From Gnetum montanum (taxonomy: Eukaryota > Streptophyta > Gnetopsida > Gnetales > Gnetaceae), in the NCBI GenBank assembly GCA_015680685.1, contig MNCI01009599.1, forward strand, positions 140,079 through 204,078: DNA of 64,000 nucleotides, in the 5' to 3' direction. Shown piece after piece: positions 35,111 to 46,261 of the stretch (positions are counted from its first letter, which is position 1; every line of letters starts with the position of its first letter). Below the pieces are notes generated by a model, which saw only the letters and a list, made by a program, of their open reading frames with translations, made no database searches and had not been told where the DNA came from. The position numbers and the translations under genes are program-made.

Positions 35111-36020
35111 CTAACACTAGTCCACCCCCTGAGACACAAGAGTGTTCCCACAGAACAACCACCATTCCTTATTAGAGAAGAAAAGAGAAGTAGGAAGTGA
35201 GGAAGGGCCTTAGATAGAGGGAACCTTTAGGCATGGGTAACATGTCTTTCTAGTTCCATAACTAGTGCTTATAGCTCGTTTATCTTGTTTAAGGGGTGTG
35301 CTTTGAATTCCCATCATTTTTTTATGAGAACCACACCATGCAAAGACTTATTCAACCTCCTTTATTGGTCGACACAAAATGGTAAGAAATCCATGAAAAC
35401 ACATATGTACCCAAGAAAGTAGAAAAGCATAAAGAATACCGAATCCCTTTGAATTCACATCCTATTCAAACCTTTGAATCCTTTTCAATTTTGAAAACTA
35501 CCAAAGTGACAAATTCATTATAGTTTTGTTAATGAAAAAGGGACTACACATTTCTAGAACAAGGAAAACCATAGAGTTTGCAAATGGGTAGATGTTGTGG
35601 ACTCATTGCCTATTTCATAAAAAGAAATCATGTGCTCATTATTTGTAACAAAATTCAAAGCTAGAATTCAGACACCAACAATCAAATAACAATATAGTAC
35701 ATACCACCATCAAGCAACAAATTACCACTATGCTTGGCACTTATTAACAAAATGTTAGAAAATCACACTAGAATAAAAGAAAATATAAAAGAAAGTATAA
35801 AATATTTTAGAAATAACAAATGTACTAACAATGTTGTAAAAAAAATTAGAAAAGATTAATAACATGAAAACATGAAGATGTAAAATAAAGAATGTGTAAA
35901 ACAAAAAGTTGCAAAACAAAAATGATGAAGAACTGAGGAGCTGCTTATATAGTTAGCATGGATGGCCATATTCCCCACAACAAAGTTGAAAGGAGGAGAT
36001 CTAAAATATGGAGCATGGTT
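35111..36020 (-). other. 3' untranslated region of element B
   Basis: Similar to element A at 8011-8825. Shared landmarks are GAAGTGAG/GAAGGGGCC (about 35195), CCACACCATGCAAAGACTTATT (about 35331) and repeated TGTAAAACAAAAA (35880-35925). There is no coding frame. Homology with A ends near 35080, leaving the boundary with the preceding remnant unclear. Confidence 0.6.
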
Positions 36021-37250
36021 GTCCATCCAATGAGGCATTTGTTGTATTTTCTGGCTTATGCTTATGGAAGGGTTTGAATTGTATGTTGACTAGCTATTTC
36101 TTGTCTAGGCTCTCAAGTTTGTAGATCATCATTTTCCCTAAAGGAAAAGATTTATAAATTATATAAGATCCTTCCCAAAACATTTGGAACTTAGTTCATT
36201 GAGGAATGTGTGTGGGGTTTTAGTAGAGAACCTTATCTCCTAGTTGAAATTTTACTTTCTTTATCTTAAAGTCATGGCACTTTTTCTTGAATGCCTTGTT
36301 CAACTAGTTAAATGATACGACCACCAATCAGTTTTCATCTAGCAAGTTGAGATTCATTAATCTTTCTTTTTATGCTAGACTCAAGTCAAAGTCAAGTTCA
36401 TAGACTGTTGATAGTGTACAGAGCTCGAATAGAATAGAAAGTGTTGGTAATTTTTTGTACACAAGCTCATAGGGAGAGTAGCCTATATGAAGTTTCCATG
36501 TTGAGAAATAGGCCCAGAGGGCATCATTGAGTTTTGTGCTATAGTCTTTTCTATATTTTTTGATAGTTATTATTAGAATCTTTGTGATTTTCCTATTTGT
36601 AACCTCAGCTTGACCATTGGCTTGGGGGTGGTAGGTTGTTGTGAGTTTATGTTCAACCCCCAAGCATTGCATGAGCTTCCAAAAAGTAGTGCTTGTAAAG
36701 TGAGTTCCATTATTAGAAATTAATGCATGTGGCACATCAAACCTATTTACAACATTTTTTTGTACAAACTAAGAAGCAATAGAATATGTATAGTCAGTGA
36801 CAGCTACTACTTCTACCCATTTCATACAATAGTCAACAATGACTATGATGTACACCTTTTCATTTGACATGGGCATGATGGGACCCATGAAATCAATGCC
36901 CCAGATGTCGAATGGTTATAGTGGTTGAATCCATTGTTGAGGTCCTTCCATTTGAGCAGTTATTCGACCATCTCATTGGCATTATTCATAAGAGTGGACA
37001 TATTGGTGAGCATCCTTGAAGATTATTGGCCAATAGTACCCTACCATTAAGATTTTAATGGTTGTGCATCTCCTAGCATAGTGGCCTCCACAAGGACCTT
37101 TATAAGCATCTTGGAGAATGCATAGTTGATCAGCATCAAGGATACACCAATGAGCTAGGCCATCGATGCACACCTTGTAGAGGTGTCCATTGATCTCTAT
37201 GAAGCATTTTACTTGTTAAGAAACTATTGCTTCTTCCAGTGGTCTAATAC
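36021..37250 (-). pseudogene. pol: Integrase of element B, inactive
   Basis: The zinc region (DAYKGPCGGHYARR) is open at 36982-37173. The core is open at 36370-36735, with ISNNGTHFTS (second catalytic Asp is Asn, codon 36712-36714), then YHPQANGQAEVTNRKI with the Glu kept. The sequence continues through WAYFSTWKLHIGYSPYELVY. The first Asp region lies near 36885 (DFMGPIMP). The C-terminal domain is degraded (36050-36240). The Asn is shared with elements A and G. Confidence 0.8.
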
Positions 37251-37319
37251 TTATGGCATCTCTTGGGTGAGAAGCTAGGTAAGAATGTCATCATACCATT
37301 TAGGCTCATTGGGAAATTA

Positions 37320-37810
37320 TTTAGTTATAGCCCTAGCAAAGAGGAGTTTGTCAGGAAACATATAAGATAGTGGGCTTTCTTCCTATTTGTTCTCCCACCG
37401 TAACCGAGATAAGTGATCAGTGACCACATTCTCAATGCCCTTTCAATCTACCATCATGAGATTGAATTCCTGTAAGATCAGTAGCCACCATATGACACAG
37501 GGGCTCACCATTTTCTTGTTCATTAGGAAGTGAATGATAGTATGATTTGTGTGCACGAACACTTTGTATCCAAGCACATAAAGCATAAACTTTTCTAGAG
37601 AAAACACCACTTCCATCAATTCTTTTTCTGTGGTGATGTAGTTTAGTTGTACACCCACAATGCTTCAGCTAGCATAGTGGATATAATATGGATGTTTCTT
37701 GTCATCCATTTGCATAAGGATAGCTCCCAAGGTGTAATTTGATGCATCTATCATAACATGAAATGTTTGGACTAGCTAGGTGCTTATAGGTTAGGAGTTT
37801 CTACAAGTCT
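37320..37810 (-). pseudogene. pol: RNase H of element B
   Basis: Open at 37443-37658: VQLNYITTEKELMEVVFSLE with the catalytic Glu, then YKVFVHTNHTIIHFLMNKK. The first-Asp region lies near 37750 in another frame after an indel. The close (DHLSRLR) is near 37390-37410. Otherwise it is like element A. Confidence 0.75.
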
Positions 37811-38660
37811 TTCTTTCAGTTGTTGGAATGCTTGTTCACATTCCATGGTCCAGGCAAGTGGAACATCTTTCTTTGTTAGCTTCACCAATGGTTTTGCAAT
37901 CTTAGAAAAATTCTCTATGAATCGCCGATAGTAACTAGTATGTCCAAGGAATGACTATACATCTTTGACAATTGCTAGTTGATGGGTTATTCCTTGGATG
38001 ACCTTTATTTTTTCAAGGTTAACCTCAATTCCTACTTGTGACATTTTGTGCTCCAACACAATGCCTTCCTAGACCATTCAATGACTCTTTTGCCAATTGA
38101 GCCTAAGGTTTTTCTCAATGCATTGTCTCAGCACTTACTCAAGGTGATCCAGGGCTTGCTCTAATGTAGCTCCATAAGTGGAGAAGTCATCCATGAAGAA
38201 TTCCACACCACTACGAATTTGCTATTGAAAAATACTTAGGGCTAGGTATTGAAAGGTAGTAGGGGCATTGCATAGACCAAATGGAATCTTGTGATATGCG
38301 AAAGTCCCCCAAGGACTTATGAATGTTGTCTTGGCCTAGTCCTCTAGTGCAATTTGAATTTTGTTATAGCCACTAAAACCATCTAGAAAACTATAGTAGC
38401 AATGCCCAGATATTGTGTCTAACACTTGATCAAAAAAAGGCAATAGAAAATGGTCCTTGAATGTTTCCATATTTAGTAGCTAAAAATCAATGTAGACCTT
38501 CCACTTACCTTCTTTCTTTGGCACAATCATGAGTGGACTAACCCACTCACTATCCGCAATGGGATAAATGAATCTTTCCTTGAGGAGTTGTTTGATTTCC
38601 TCTTTGACAATCTACTTTATTTTGGGTTTCAATCATCTCTATGGCTGCCTCTTTGGCTTC
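37811..38660 (-). pseudogene. pol: Reverse transcriptase of element B
   Basis: Landmarks read in order on the minus strand: VPKKEGKWKVYIDF (about 38520), KDHFLLPFFDQVLD, YYSFLDGFSGYNKIQIALED, GTFAYHKIPFGLCNAPTTFQ, the catalytic box FMDDF near 38195, and SFLGHTSYYRRFIENFSKI near 37930. The catalytic box is intact. Only isolated stops occur, several of them TAG or TAA in place of CAG or CAA, making this one of the more readable RT regions in the window. Confidence 0.85.
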
Positions 38661-39089
38661 ATGGCTAGATCAATGTAGATGTGATGCTGGCATATCCTAG
38701 GATTAATCCCTATGAGTTTAGGATATGACTATGAAAAAGCTACTAACCATTTTTCAACTACATTCAATAGCATATTTTTCTATTTTAGAGCAAGATTTGC
38801 ATTGATTATGATTGACTTCCCATTTTTTAAGAACATATATTTCATATTGACTGGTAGCATTATTAGTTCAAGGGGCTTTTGCTTGAAATTTTTAAGAATT
38901 TCCAACTCTTCCTAGTAGGTATCATCATTTGCATCATCAGAGAGTTAATGATGAACTTGCTCTAATTCATCCATGTGTTTGACATATGCTCATTTCAGGC
39001 TCTTAGTTGGTTCCATGCAAAGTGTGCTACTTTCAAAATTAGTAGCAACCATTGGATGCCCTCCTATTTTGTGATTGCTGTGTATAGAC

Positions 39090-39640
39090 ACCTTTGAATT
39101 TTTGCTTCTAATGCACGTTGCTTGCATGTAGAGATGGATGCTTGTTTCACTGCCTAGAGTTTCTGCCCACAATTGCACCCTATATCATTGTATGCGATGC
39201 ATGAAACTCACTTCTTCTTGATATTTTTGAATGCATTTTCTTTGGATATTTCTAGGGAAAGACCTTTGATGCCCATCCTTGCATTAACAATGCTTAGCCA
39301 TGTCCTTCCCATGATGATTGGGAAGTCCCATTTGCACTTCTCCACCTTGATCACCACCCACAGATAGTGGTCACAATGTCTTCAACCAGTCCCAATGGAA
39401 CAGTGATGGACTGGTCTGCCAATTTTAATCTGATATTGCTCTTCTTTAAAGAAGGTAGGTTTCATGTAGTATACATATCATGAGAAATTAGGTTAACACT
39501 GAAACCTGGGTTGAGAAGATCTTTGCATAGTTCATTCCCAACAATCTACAAATAAATGAGAGGACTTCTAAGATTAGCTAATTTCTTGAGAAGGTTTCCA
39601 ACACGAATCCAATCAGATATGGCATAAGTAAGCATCATAG
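39090..39640 (-). pseudogene. pol: Aspartic protease remnant of element B
   Basis: VGNELCKDLLNPGFSVNLIS (about 39490-39550) aligns with the active-site region of element A, with N-P-G in place of D-S-G. The flap and the C-terminal DFPIIMGRTWLS-like segment follow near 39310. The loss of the catalytic Asp parallels element C but with different residues. Confidence 0.75.
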
Positions 39641-39689
39641 TATGGATCCTAGGCAATTTTTGGTTTGAAGGGGACTCGAAAGAATTTGA

Positions 39690-41786
39690 TATATAGGAGG
39701 ACAGAGGAATAGGATTGCCAACTATAGGTGTATTTGAGGGCTTAGGTAGATTGTGTGGTTGGAAGAAAGGTCTTTTCTTTATCGAGTATTCGAACCACTC
39801 GGTTGATGAACCAGTTGTAGATTAATAGCCCTAGTAGTATTGCATTGTTGTAGTTGAGCCGGTAGTTCACGCTGCATAGATGGAGCAAGTGGTAGTTGTG
39901 TTGAGGAAGGAGGAAGATGTGCAAGAACAAGAGAAGGATAAGGGTAAAAGGTGGTATCCCTTATTGCATGTGGAGAATGCATTCAGAAATTATCAAGAGG
40001 GTAGTAGTGAGGTTTGATAGTGGAAACATGACTGGAAGAGTCACATGGAGACAAAGGTTGCTGAACGTAATACCCATATGAATCAGGTTTTTGATAAGGG
40101 TATTGCTACCTTGATGGTGCCAGTGCCTATGGCTGTGGTTGCTACCATTGTTGATACTACTCATATTGTTGTGGTGGATTACTACTTTGATAATACTATT
40201 ATTGCTAGTAGAACTGCCTAGAATTGCCTTGAGGATTCTTTGGGTGTTTTCCTTTGTGCGAGTCATGGGTTCAAAGCATACATCCCAGATTCTTGTAAGT
40301 GTGACACTATGGGGCAACATCCCTTAGGATGCTCATACTCGCAAATGTTACACCCACCATCATCATTTGATTTGCTTCTTGCAACTTCTTCTATTGCGGA
40401 AATCTTTCCCTTACCTCTTTGATAGGCACATTCAACTTCCTTACACCTTTTGCACTCACGATCACTACCTTTTTCTTTGGACTCTTTGGAAATTTCTAGG
40501 ATAGCTTAAAATCTACTATCCATGGAGTCCCATAACTTATCAACCTTGGCCATAATTTTGGATTAAAATTTTTGAAGAGGCAAGGCTTTCCTATTTTCCA
40601 CCTCATCAAGTGCTAATTCTTCCTCACTACCACAAAATCAAACCTCCCTCTTATGAATGGAAGGATCGCGATTATGCTCTTTTGCACTTTCTCGTTTTTG
40701 CAATTCACCTTCCTCTTTAGCTACCTACTCAATCAATATTTGGATCTGAAGAGCACTTAATTTTGATAGTCACCCTAGGGCATAAATGCCTAGGGTTCTC
40801 CTTTTTTTAGATCTAAGATTATCTACAATGTGGTGAAGTTGATCTAGAATAACCATGGCCAGGACATCTATGCATTAAGGAATAGTATCAGCTAATGGCA
40901 GCATCCAAGGGTTCATGTGTTCCTTGTTTTCATCCTTGGATCTACCTTCTCAAGTTGGACACTATGGAGTATGTTTTATATTTTTCATTTAAAAATTCAA
41001 GCATTGTACTCCATTATCTAATAGATTCTAGTTCTAAGGATCAGTGCTAGTTTTCTGCTTCTTTAATAAGTGTTCGTGGAACAACTTAAGCTTTTGCCAC
41101 TCATTTTCTATGTTCTGCAAGGAACATGCATCTTGGAAAGCTTGGAGATGGTTCTATGGATCTGAGTTATATCCCCCTTTGAACCTAGGAATATTTTTCA
41201 TATCTAGCCTCTTAAGTTGACTATTCTTCACATACCTTGTTGAAATTTGTACTACCTCTGCAATGTTCAGCATACTTTAGGTAGTAAGTAAAGGCTCATC
41301 GAGGCGTTGATTTTGGTACTTGTGATGCCATCTACTACCTCTTCATTCATGGCATCATGTCACTCTTGAATGCTCATGCCCTTGGTCTTGCCTTGCCTGA
41401 TGACTCCTTCAATAATTTTGGTCCTGTCGGTCACCTCCATCACAGTCGTGCCCTCTGCGGTTGTGATTAGAGCCATAAGAAGAATAGGATGATGATGAAG
41501 GTGAAGAGGAAGGAGGACTAGCACCATCACAATGCTTGCTACCACCTCTTTAGTGATTGTGACCACGATCATGATGTTTTTTCTTATCTACATGCTTACC
41601 TTGACTTGCCTCTTTGGATCCTTGTTTGTCATTGGATCCATTCTTACTAGAACTAGGATTGTGAATCATGGACTGCAAGTTCTAGTTTTGGCCCCCTTCA
41701 TTGAAGTAAAATAGAGGAATTTTACTAAATGGAAAACCCCTAGAGAAGGGCTCTCCACCATCTTTTTGACATAGTAGGATGGTGTT
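39690..41786 (-). pseudogene. gag: Gag of element B, C-terminal part
   Basis: Continues gag after the 3.1-kb insertion. The nucleocapsid knuckle CNICEYEHPKGCC (about 40315-40355) fits CX2CX3HX4C and is complete. A Tyr/Pro/His-rich tail follows (39779-40320 region), as in A. The segment 41360-41720 corresponds to the basic, serine-rich stretch of A near 14200-14540. Stops and frame shifts are frequent. Confidence 0.7.
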
Positions 41787-43369
41787 GGCGACCGTTTGGG
41801 ACGCGATCGCCAATGAGTGTCCTCGAACAGGATTTAGGTGCCTGCTGGTCTCTGGCAACACCAAGGCCTAGATACCTCCAAATAAACTCAATAGTTAATG
41901 TGAGTATGTGTATGTGCTGTTGTGGCGTGTGGTTGTGTGAAATGTAACGATTGCATTATGAGTAAACTACAAATGACTTACTTTAAAGAGATTCAGCCAA
42001 CTTTGCCAAATACTGTGAGTTGTTGAAAGTTTTCTATTTTGTTCAACTGCCTAGTCTATGCGGTCCTTATAATACCTACTTGTAACAAATAAAATTTTGT
42101 GAAAACATTTGAGCACAACTCCGCAAATCTACTCCTAATTTTCCCCAGAGAAAGAGATAGTTCCACAAGAAAACTAGAAATAGAGCAAGATTCGATGGAA
42201 ATAAGCAGAAAAGAAAAGAAAGCAGATTTGTGTAGACCTCAAATATTTAAACAAGGTAAAATGACACGAGTAAACACTTCGCAATAAAGCTATCCCAAAT
42301 TCAATATCTACGAATTGTTCAAACTTCCAAGGCTCAAACAAGCAATATCTTCAAGACAATCCTACTATGCTACCAAAAATTGCTGCGTAAACTACCACGT
42401 ACGAGACTCCATTTTGACTAGATAATAGATGTCAACGATTGCATTCAAACAGAACCTTTAAAAGACTTGACAATTTCTGATTGAAATACCACGGGAATTC
42501 ACTTTAAAGATAAAAAGAAGCTATTCTGGTCCCATCAAAATACCAAAGATTTTCTGAACCCTCTCGACTACTGAATTGTTCAACGGCATGACTACAAGCA
42601 GAGGCTCTCTTACAACAATCCCAATAGCAGTTCCCACACGTTGCACAATAACAAAATTTACTACTAAAATGCTCTTAAGGCTTTTAAACACAAGCGCTTC
42701 TATGGCAAAATTTTAATAGAAATTTCTATCGGGCAACAAGAACAGTAAGAGCAATCTAAAAATCCCAAAATTACTTGCCAAGGATGATACTATCTAAACC
42801 ACTAGCTAAGCAATTTAAACAAAACAAAAATAAAACATAACTCACAGGACTATGATAAAGAGGCTGAAATCTTTTCTTTAGCAAGCCATCTTACAAGCAA
42901 TCTTCTTTACAAATGCTCTTCTCAAGACCCAAAGTGTGTCTTCAAGTGAGAGCCCAAGTGCTAACTAGTAGCCTTCCAAAGTGTGATGTATGAGACTTCC
43001 CAAAAAGTCCTCCAAAATGAGACCCTTTACTTATTTCTTAAACAAAGCAAAAACGAAAATCAAATTAAGTTTTATTAAAAAGGTTTGGTGGAAGGAAAAG
43101 CGCATGAAATATCGGCAATATCAACATCCACGTTTATGTCCATGTTCAGCTTAGAAACGGCCTGTCTTGTGGTTGTAGCTACTGCCAAACCTCTTCCTAT
43201 TTTGTTGTCTTTCTGTTTGGCTGTAACGACCATGAACTGCCACCACCATAATCATCATTATTAGCAATGGTTGTAGAGTGCCATCTCTATCTCCGGCAAC
43301 GGCTTTGCTGAAATCGCAACCGCAGGAGTCGATGTGGGCATGGAGCCAGTGTTTCCACGAAATGGTTGA

Positions 43370-43765
43370 TCATTCCACGCAGCAGTAGAGCTCGGTAGAT
43401 GCAATAATGGTGGACAGTGCAAACGCAGAAAAATCAAGGGTAGCATGCGCGATGTGTTCTCTGGCCAAATCGAAAGAATTCATGCCTTCGGACGTGATGA
43501 GATTCGAAGGCAAGAGCGTGGAATCGAGCTCCTGATCTGCTGGGACGGTGACTGGGACATTCTTCTCGATGAAGACGTCGCCGCTACTTATGCCGCGATC
43601 CCAACCCTAGCATGAGCTTCATCCAATGCAGCCTTCAGAAGATACGTTTTCCGCTTCTGTTTCAAATACAGACTTCGTAATACCATCCTTTGAACCATCC
43701 TGGTTCTAGCCACAGCTGATAATGGATTCGAGAGTAACCAGATCATACATCTTGTATTTCGCCAT
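43370..43765 (-). pseudogene. Unknown host protein, N-terminal fragment
   Basis: A frame beginning at the ATG at 43765-43763 reads MAKYKMYDLVTLESIISCG, continues with GITKSVFETEAENVSS, and then stays open through KNVPVTVPADQELDSTLLP and MNSFDLAREHIAHATLDFSA. It has three stops in about 130 codons. Codon use and retained CpG look like a host gene, not a transposon. I do not recognise the family. It lies about 30 bases beyond the end of the resistance-gene fragment, on the same strand. Confidence 0.45.
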
Positions 43766-43798
43766 GGACGTGGTGCTTTTCTTGGCTCTTCCTGGAGG

Positions 43799-44869
43799 CT
43801 AGTAGTAGAGCAAACTGTAATAGCGGTATGGAGGCTCCATCTTGATCGATGTTAGTGAAATCACCATAAGATGCTGGCCCTTTGTGTAGGTATGCATGTA
43901 GTTGCCAGGAAGATAGAACCTTGTGAGATCTCGATGCTGTAGCAACACCAGACCAGGAATAACAACAACAGTGAGCCCTTCTTCATCACCATTTCCATCA
44001 AAATTAAAATTGAAATGAAAACACAGCACCGCAACGTAGATTTTTCTATTTTTTCCATCTTTGAATAAGGCATGGACAGTCATCGAGGTAAAGGAATTGG
44101 AGTGACTTCATATTTGTAAGCACGTTCATTCAATTTGCCTCCAACTCGGAGCAATATCCCTGATCTACTATTTATAGAGATGGGAGAGTGTGAAATGTTG
44201 CACCTAACCTCTTGAGATTTTTGCAGCCCCACACGAACAGAAACTTAAGGGATGTCAATCTCCCAATGTTTCCTGGAAGCTCTTCTAGACTCACACACTC
44301 CAAAAGATCCAGTATCTGTAATAACGAAAGGTTCTCCATGCTCAAAGGCAGTTGTACAACTTCCCTACAACATTGGCCTTTTAATTCTTTCAATAAAAAA
44401 AACACCATCCAATACTCTCTGGAAGTTCTCTTAATACAATGTTACTGATCCATATATGCTAGAGATGTGGTAGGGTATGGAGTTTGTCAGGTGCCTGCAC
44501 TCATTGTTCAGCATCCTCCAAGGATAACTCTACCAAGGAACTCATATGTGATATGAGTCCTGCTAATATTTCTCTCAAATATTCTCCTTCTAAACTTATC
44601 ATTGCCCCTTTGAGAGACTCAAAAGGTGCTGCGGTATATATTTCACCTCTGTTTAAAATCACAGTATCCCCCCTTTTTTTAACTTTTTGGACTATTGGTA
44701 GAGTATCTCTCTCTCTCTTAAATCCACACACAACACACAACGGATGATAAATGGAATACCCTTTCAAAGCTTGCTCCATGAAATGGTAGAAATGTACCAA
44801 CACCAAGATGTTCCAATTTTCCAACTGTTCCATGAAATGGTCAAAATGTGCCAACAGATGGGAAGTCAT
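43799..44869 (-). pseudogene. Leucine-rich repeats and tail of an NLR-type resistance gene (fragment)
   Basis: Plant NLR proteins detect pathogens; their C-terminal leucine-rich repeats help recognise targets. Here, on the minus strand, successive repeats can be read: SHMSSLVELSLEDAEQ (about 44501-44550), LRELPESIG (about 44415), then after a frame change LPLSMENLSLLQILDL, SLEELPGNIGRLTSLKFL and WGCKNLKRLGATFHTLPSL (44172-44345). After a stop comes MKSLQFLYLDDCPCL. A further open stretch (43799-44083) with FYLPGNYMHTYTKGQHLMV may be the post-LRR domain. No TIR or NB-ARC domain is present. One frameshift and several stops make it a fragment. Confidence 0.7.
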
Positions 44870-44905
44870 TAAATTATTTTCCCTTCACAAATTCATAACA
44901 TTATT

Positions 44906-45230
44906 CTAACCGGCGATCCCTGAGATGTTGTGCCTTAGTGGGATGATAATCCCTAGTGTCACTATCCTCCACCATGTACTTAGCATGAAGTCCTTGGAGA
45001 CCCCATCATATAAGCATTTGTTGGAGCATTGTAGGAATGGATCAATCAAGCGATAACATAATATTTTCCTCCATGTCATGCCACCACAGCTATTTATCCT
45101 AGTGTATGATGAAGGTGAAATTTGGTGCATACTCATTAAGATGATCATATACCACTCAGTATTGTTGAGGCACTAGTGGATGTATTCTGTTAGACCTAGG
45201 CAGAGAATAGCTTCTGTGAGAAGAAGACAT
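44906..45230 (-). pseudogene. gag: Gag of element B, N-terminal part
   Basis: Starts MSSSHRSYSLPRSN (ATG at 45230-45228). It continues with YAPNFTFIIH, then WWHDMEENIMLSLD and, near 44950, DTRDYHPTKAQHLRD, which matches DSRDYHPTEAQHQRD in A. It is cut at about 44900 by the insertion, and gag resumes at 41786. Confidence 0.75.
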
Positions 45231-45370
45231 TTTATGTTAGGAAATAAAAATTGCAATGTGCATCTAAATATTTTTGTAGTAATCTTGAGATGTGATATGA
45301 CTCTAAGGTTTGTTCAAATGATTTGAATAATTTTTACTAAATCCTAGATAGCACACGCAATGACCAAAAG

Positions 45371-45390
45371 GTCCATGACAATGGTGCCAA
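45371..45390 (-). other. Primer binding site of element B
   Basis: The minus strand reads TTGGCACCATTGTCATGGAC next to the LTR end. It is a decayed form of the tRNA-Asp type site seen in element A, with G to A and C to T changes. Confidence 0.75.
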
Positions 45391-46261
45391 TGATGAGCAG
45401 CGAGGTACCCCTACACCCAACCATATGAAGCACTAAGGTGTTCACACATGATTTAGTCGAATTCTATGGACTGTAGTTCTCCAGTGCACTAATTCTCTAG
45501 GAAGTGAAATGGGCATTGAGAACATTCATTGTTTTCCCAACTACACTTGTGAAGCTCAAGGATATGGTTTAAGTGTAATTGAGGCACATGATTTTTATCA
45601 TTTTATGCTTTATAAATTTAATTTTCTACGACAAGAATGAAATGTAGAGTAGAGTAATTTAAGATCTAGTTTATCTATTTCCTAACTAGCCTAACACAAG
45701 TACCCATTCCCACTTTCCAAACACATCCTGAACACGTATAGTGTTGCTAGCCTACCAAACGTTAAGTGTTTCTGGGTTACCAAGTGCTACACGTATGCTT
45801 GAGATGGTCGTGCTTGTGTTCATTAACAACGAAAAATTAATTTCTTGATTAAAGTGCATTAAAGTGAAGTGCATGAATATTAAATGCAACAAGGAAACAT
45901 TAATCTATTCTCAATGTTGCAAGGATGATCAAAAGGATTCATTTTTATTCCCATCACGTTGCTATGCTCAAGTACATTAGTGTTCGAACAAAGATCTGCA
46001 CACACTTAGACTGCTGCTATGGGCACTTAGAAAGTATTCTAACTCTTAAGAAAAAAAGTTGTAAGAGCTTTACTATCTATGAAAAAAACTAATCAAAATC
46101 TTATGAAAACTATGAGCCCAAGAACTATATTTATAGGCTAGCATATAACCCACAATATCGAATATTCAACATCGCGTCCTTGGCTTCAACATCAGGTATT
46201 CGATGTCGAGGCTCCAATAGTGGGTATATAATATTGGAGCATATGAAAATGTAATTCATCA
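45391..46261 (-). repeat. 5' LTR of element B
   Basis: 871 bp from TGATGAGCAG to ATTCATCA on the + strand. Clearly related to the A LTRs (GCGAGGTACCCCTAC at the start, TGTTGCAAGGATGATC in the middle) but well diverged. A minus-strand TATA box is at 46126-46135 (TATATTTATA on +). Its U3 also holds ATATCG/CGATGT palindrome-like sequence. Confidence 0.85.

Larger units (their letters stand above)
41787..44900 (-). other. 3.1-kb insertion in gag of element B carrying host gene fragments
   Basis: Element A gag runs without interruption where B has this extra block. It is unlike its surroundings: more CpG is preserved, and it contains at least two protein fragments on the minus strand (NLR leucine-rich repeats, and an unknown N-terminal fragment). 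The boundaries read GGATGGTGT/TGGCGACC on the left and CCGGCGATCC near 44900 on the right. I see no convincing terminal inverted repeat or target duplication. 41790-43090 has no gene I recognise. It may be a gene-capturing transposon or filler DNA. Confidence 0.6.
35111..46261 (-). mobile_element. Element B: A-family Ty3/gypsy element, 3' LTR lost, gag split by an insertion
   Basis: The 5' LTR (45391-46261), primer site, gag, protease, RT, RNase H, integrase and part of the 3' region are on the minus strand, parallel to element A throughout. The 3' LTR expected near 33000-34000 is absent, and homology with A fades near 35080. Gag is interrupted by about 3.1 kb (41787-44900). The sequence right of the LTR is element G reverse transcriptase, interrupted mid-domain, so B inserted into G. 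The bases next to the LTR (GGGAC, 46262-46266) would be the target duplication. Confidence 0.85.

Noticed and set aside
36370-36735. Possible active integrase in element B because the Glu is kept
   Set aside because: The second Asp is Asn, the frame is broken on both sides and the protease active site is lost. The element is dead.
41787-44900. Terminal inverted repeats GATCGCC at both ends of the insertion in B gag
   Set aside because: Seven matching bases set at unequal distance from the junctions, with no target duplication. Not enough to name a DNA transposon.
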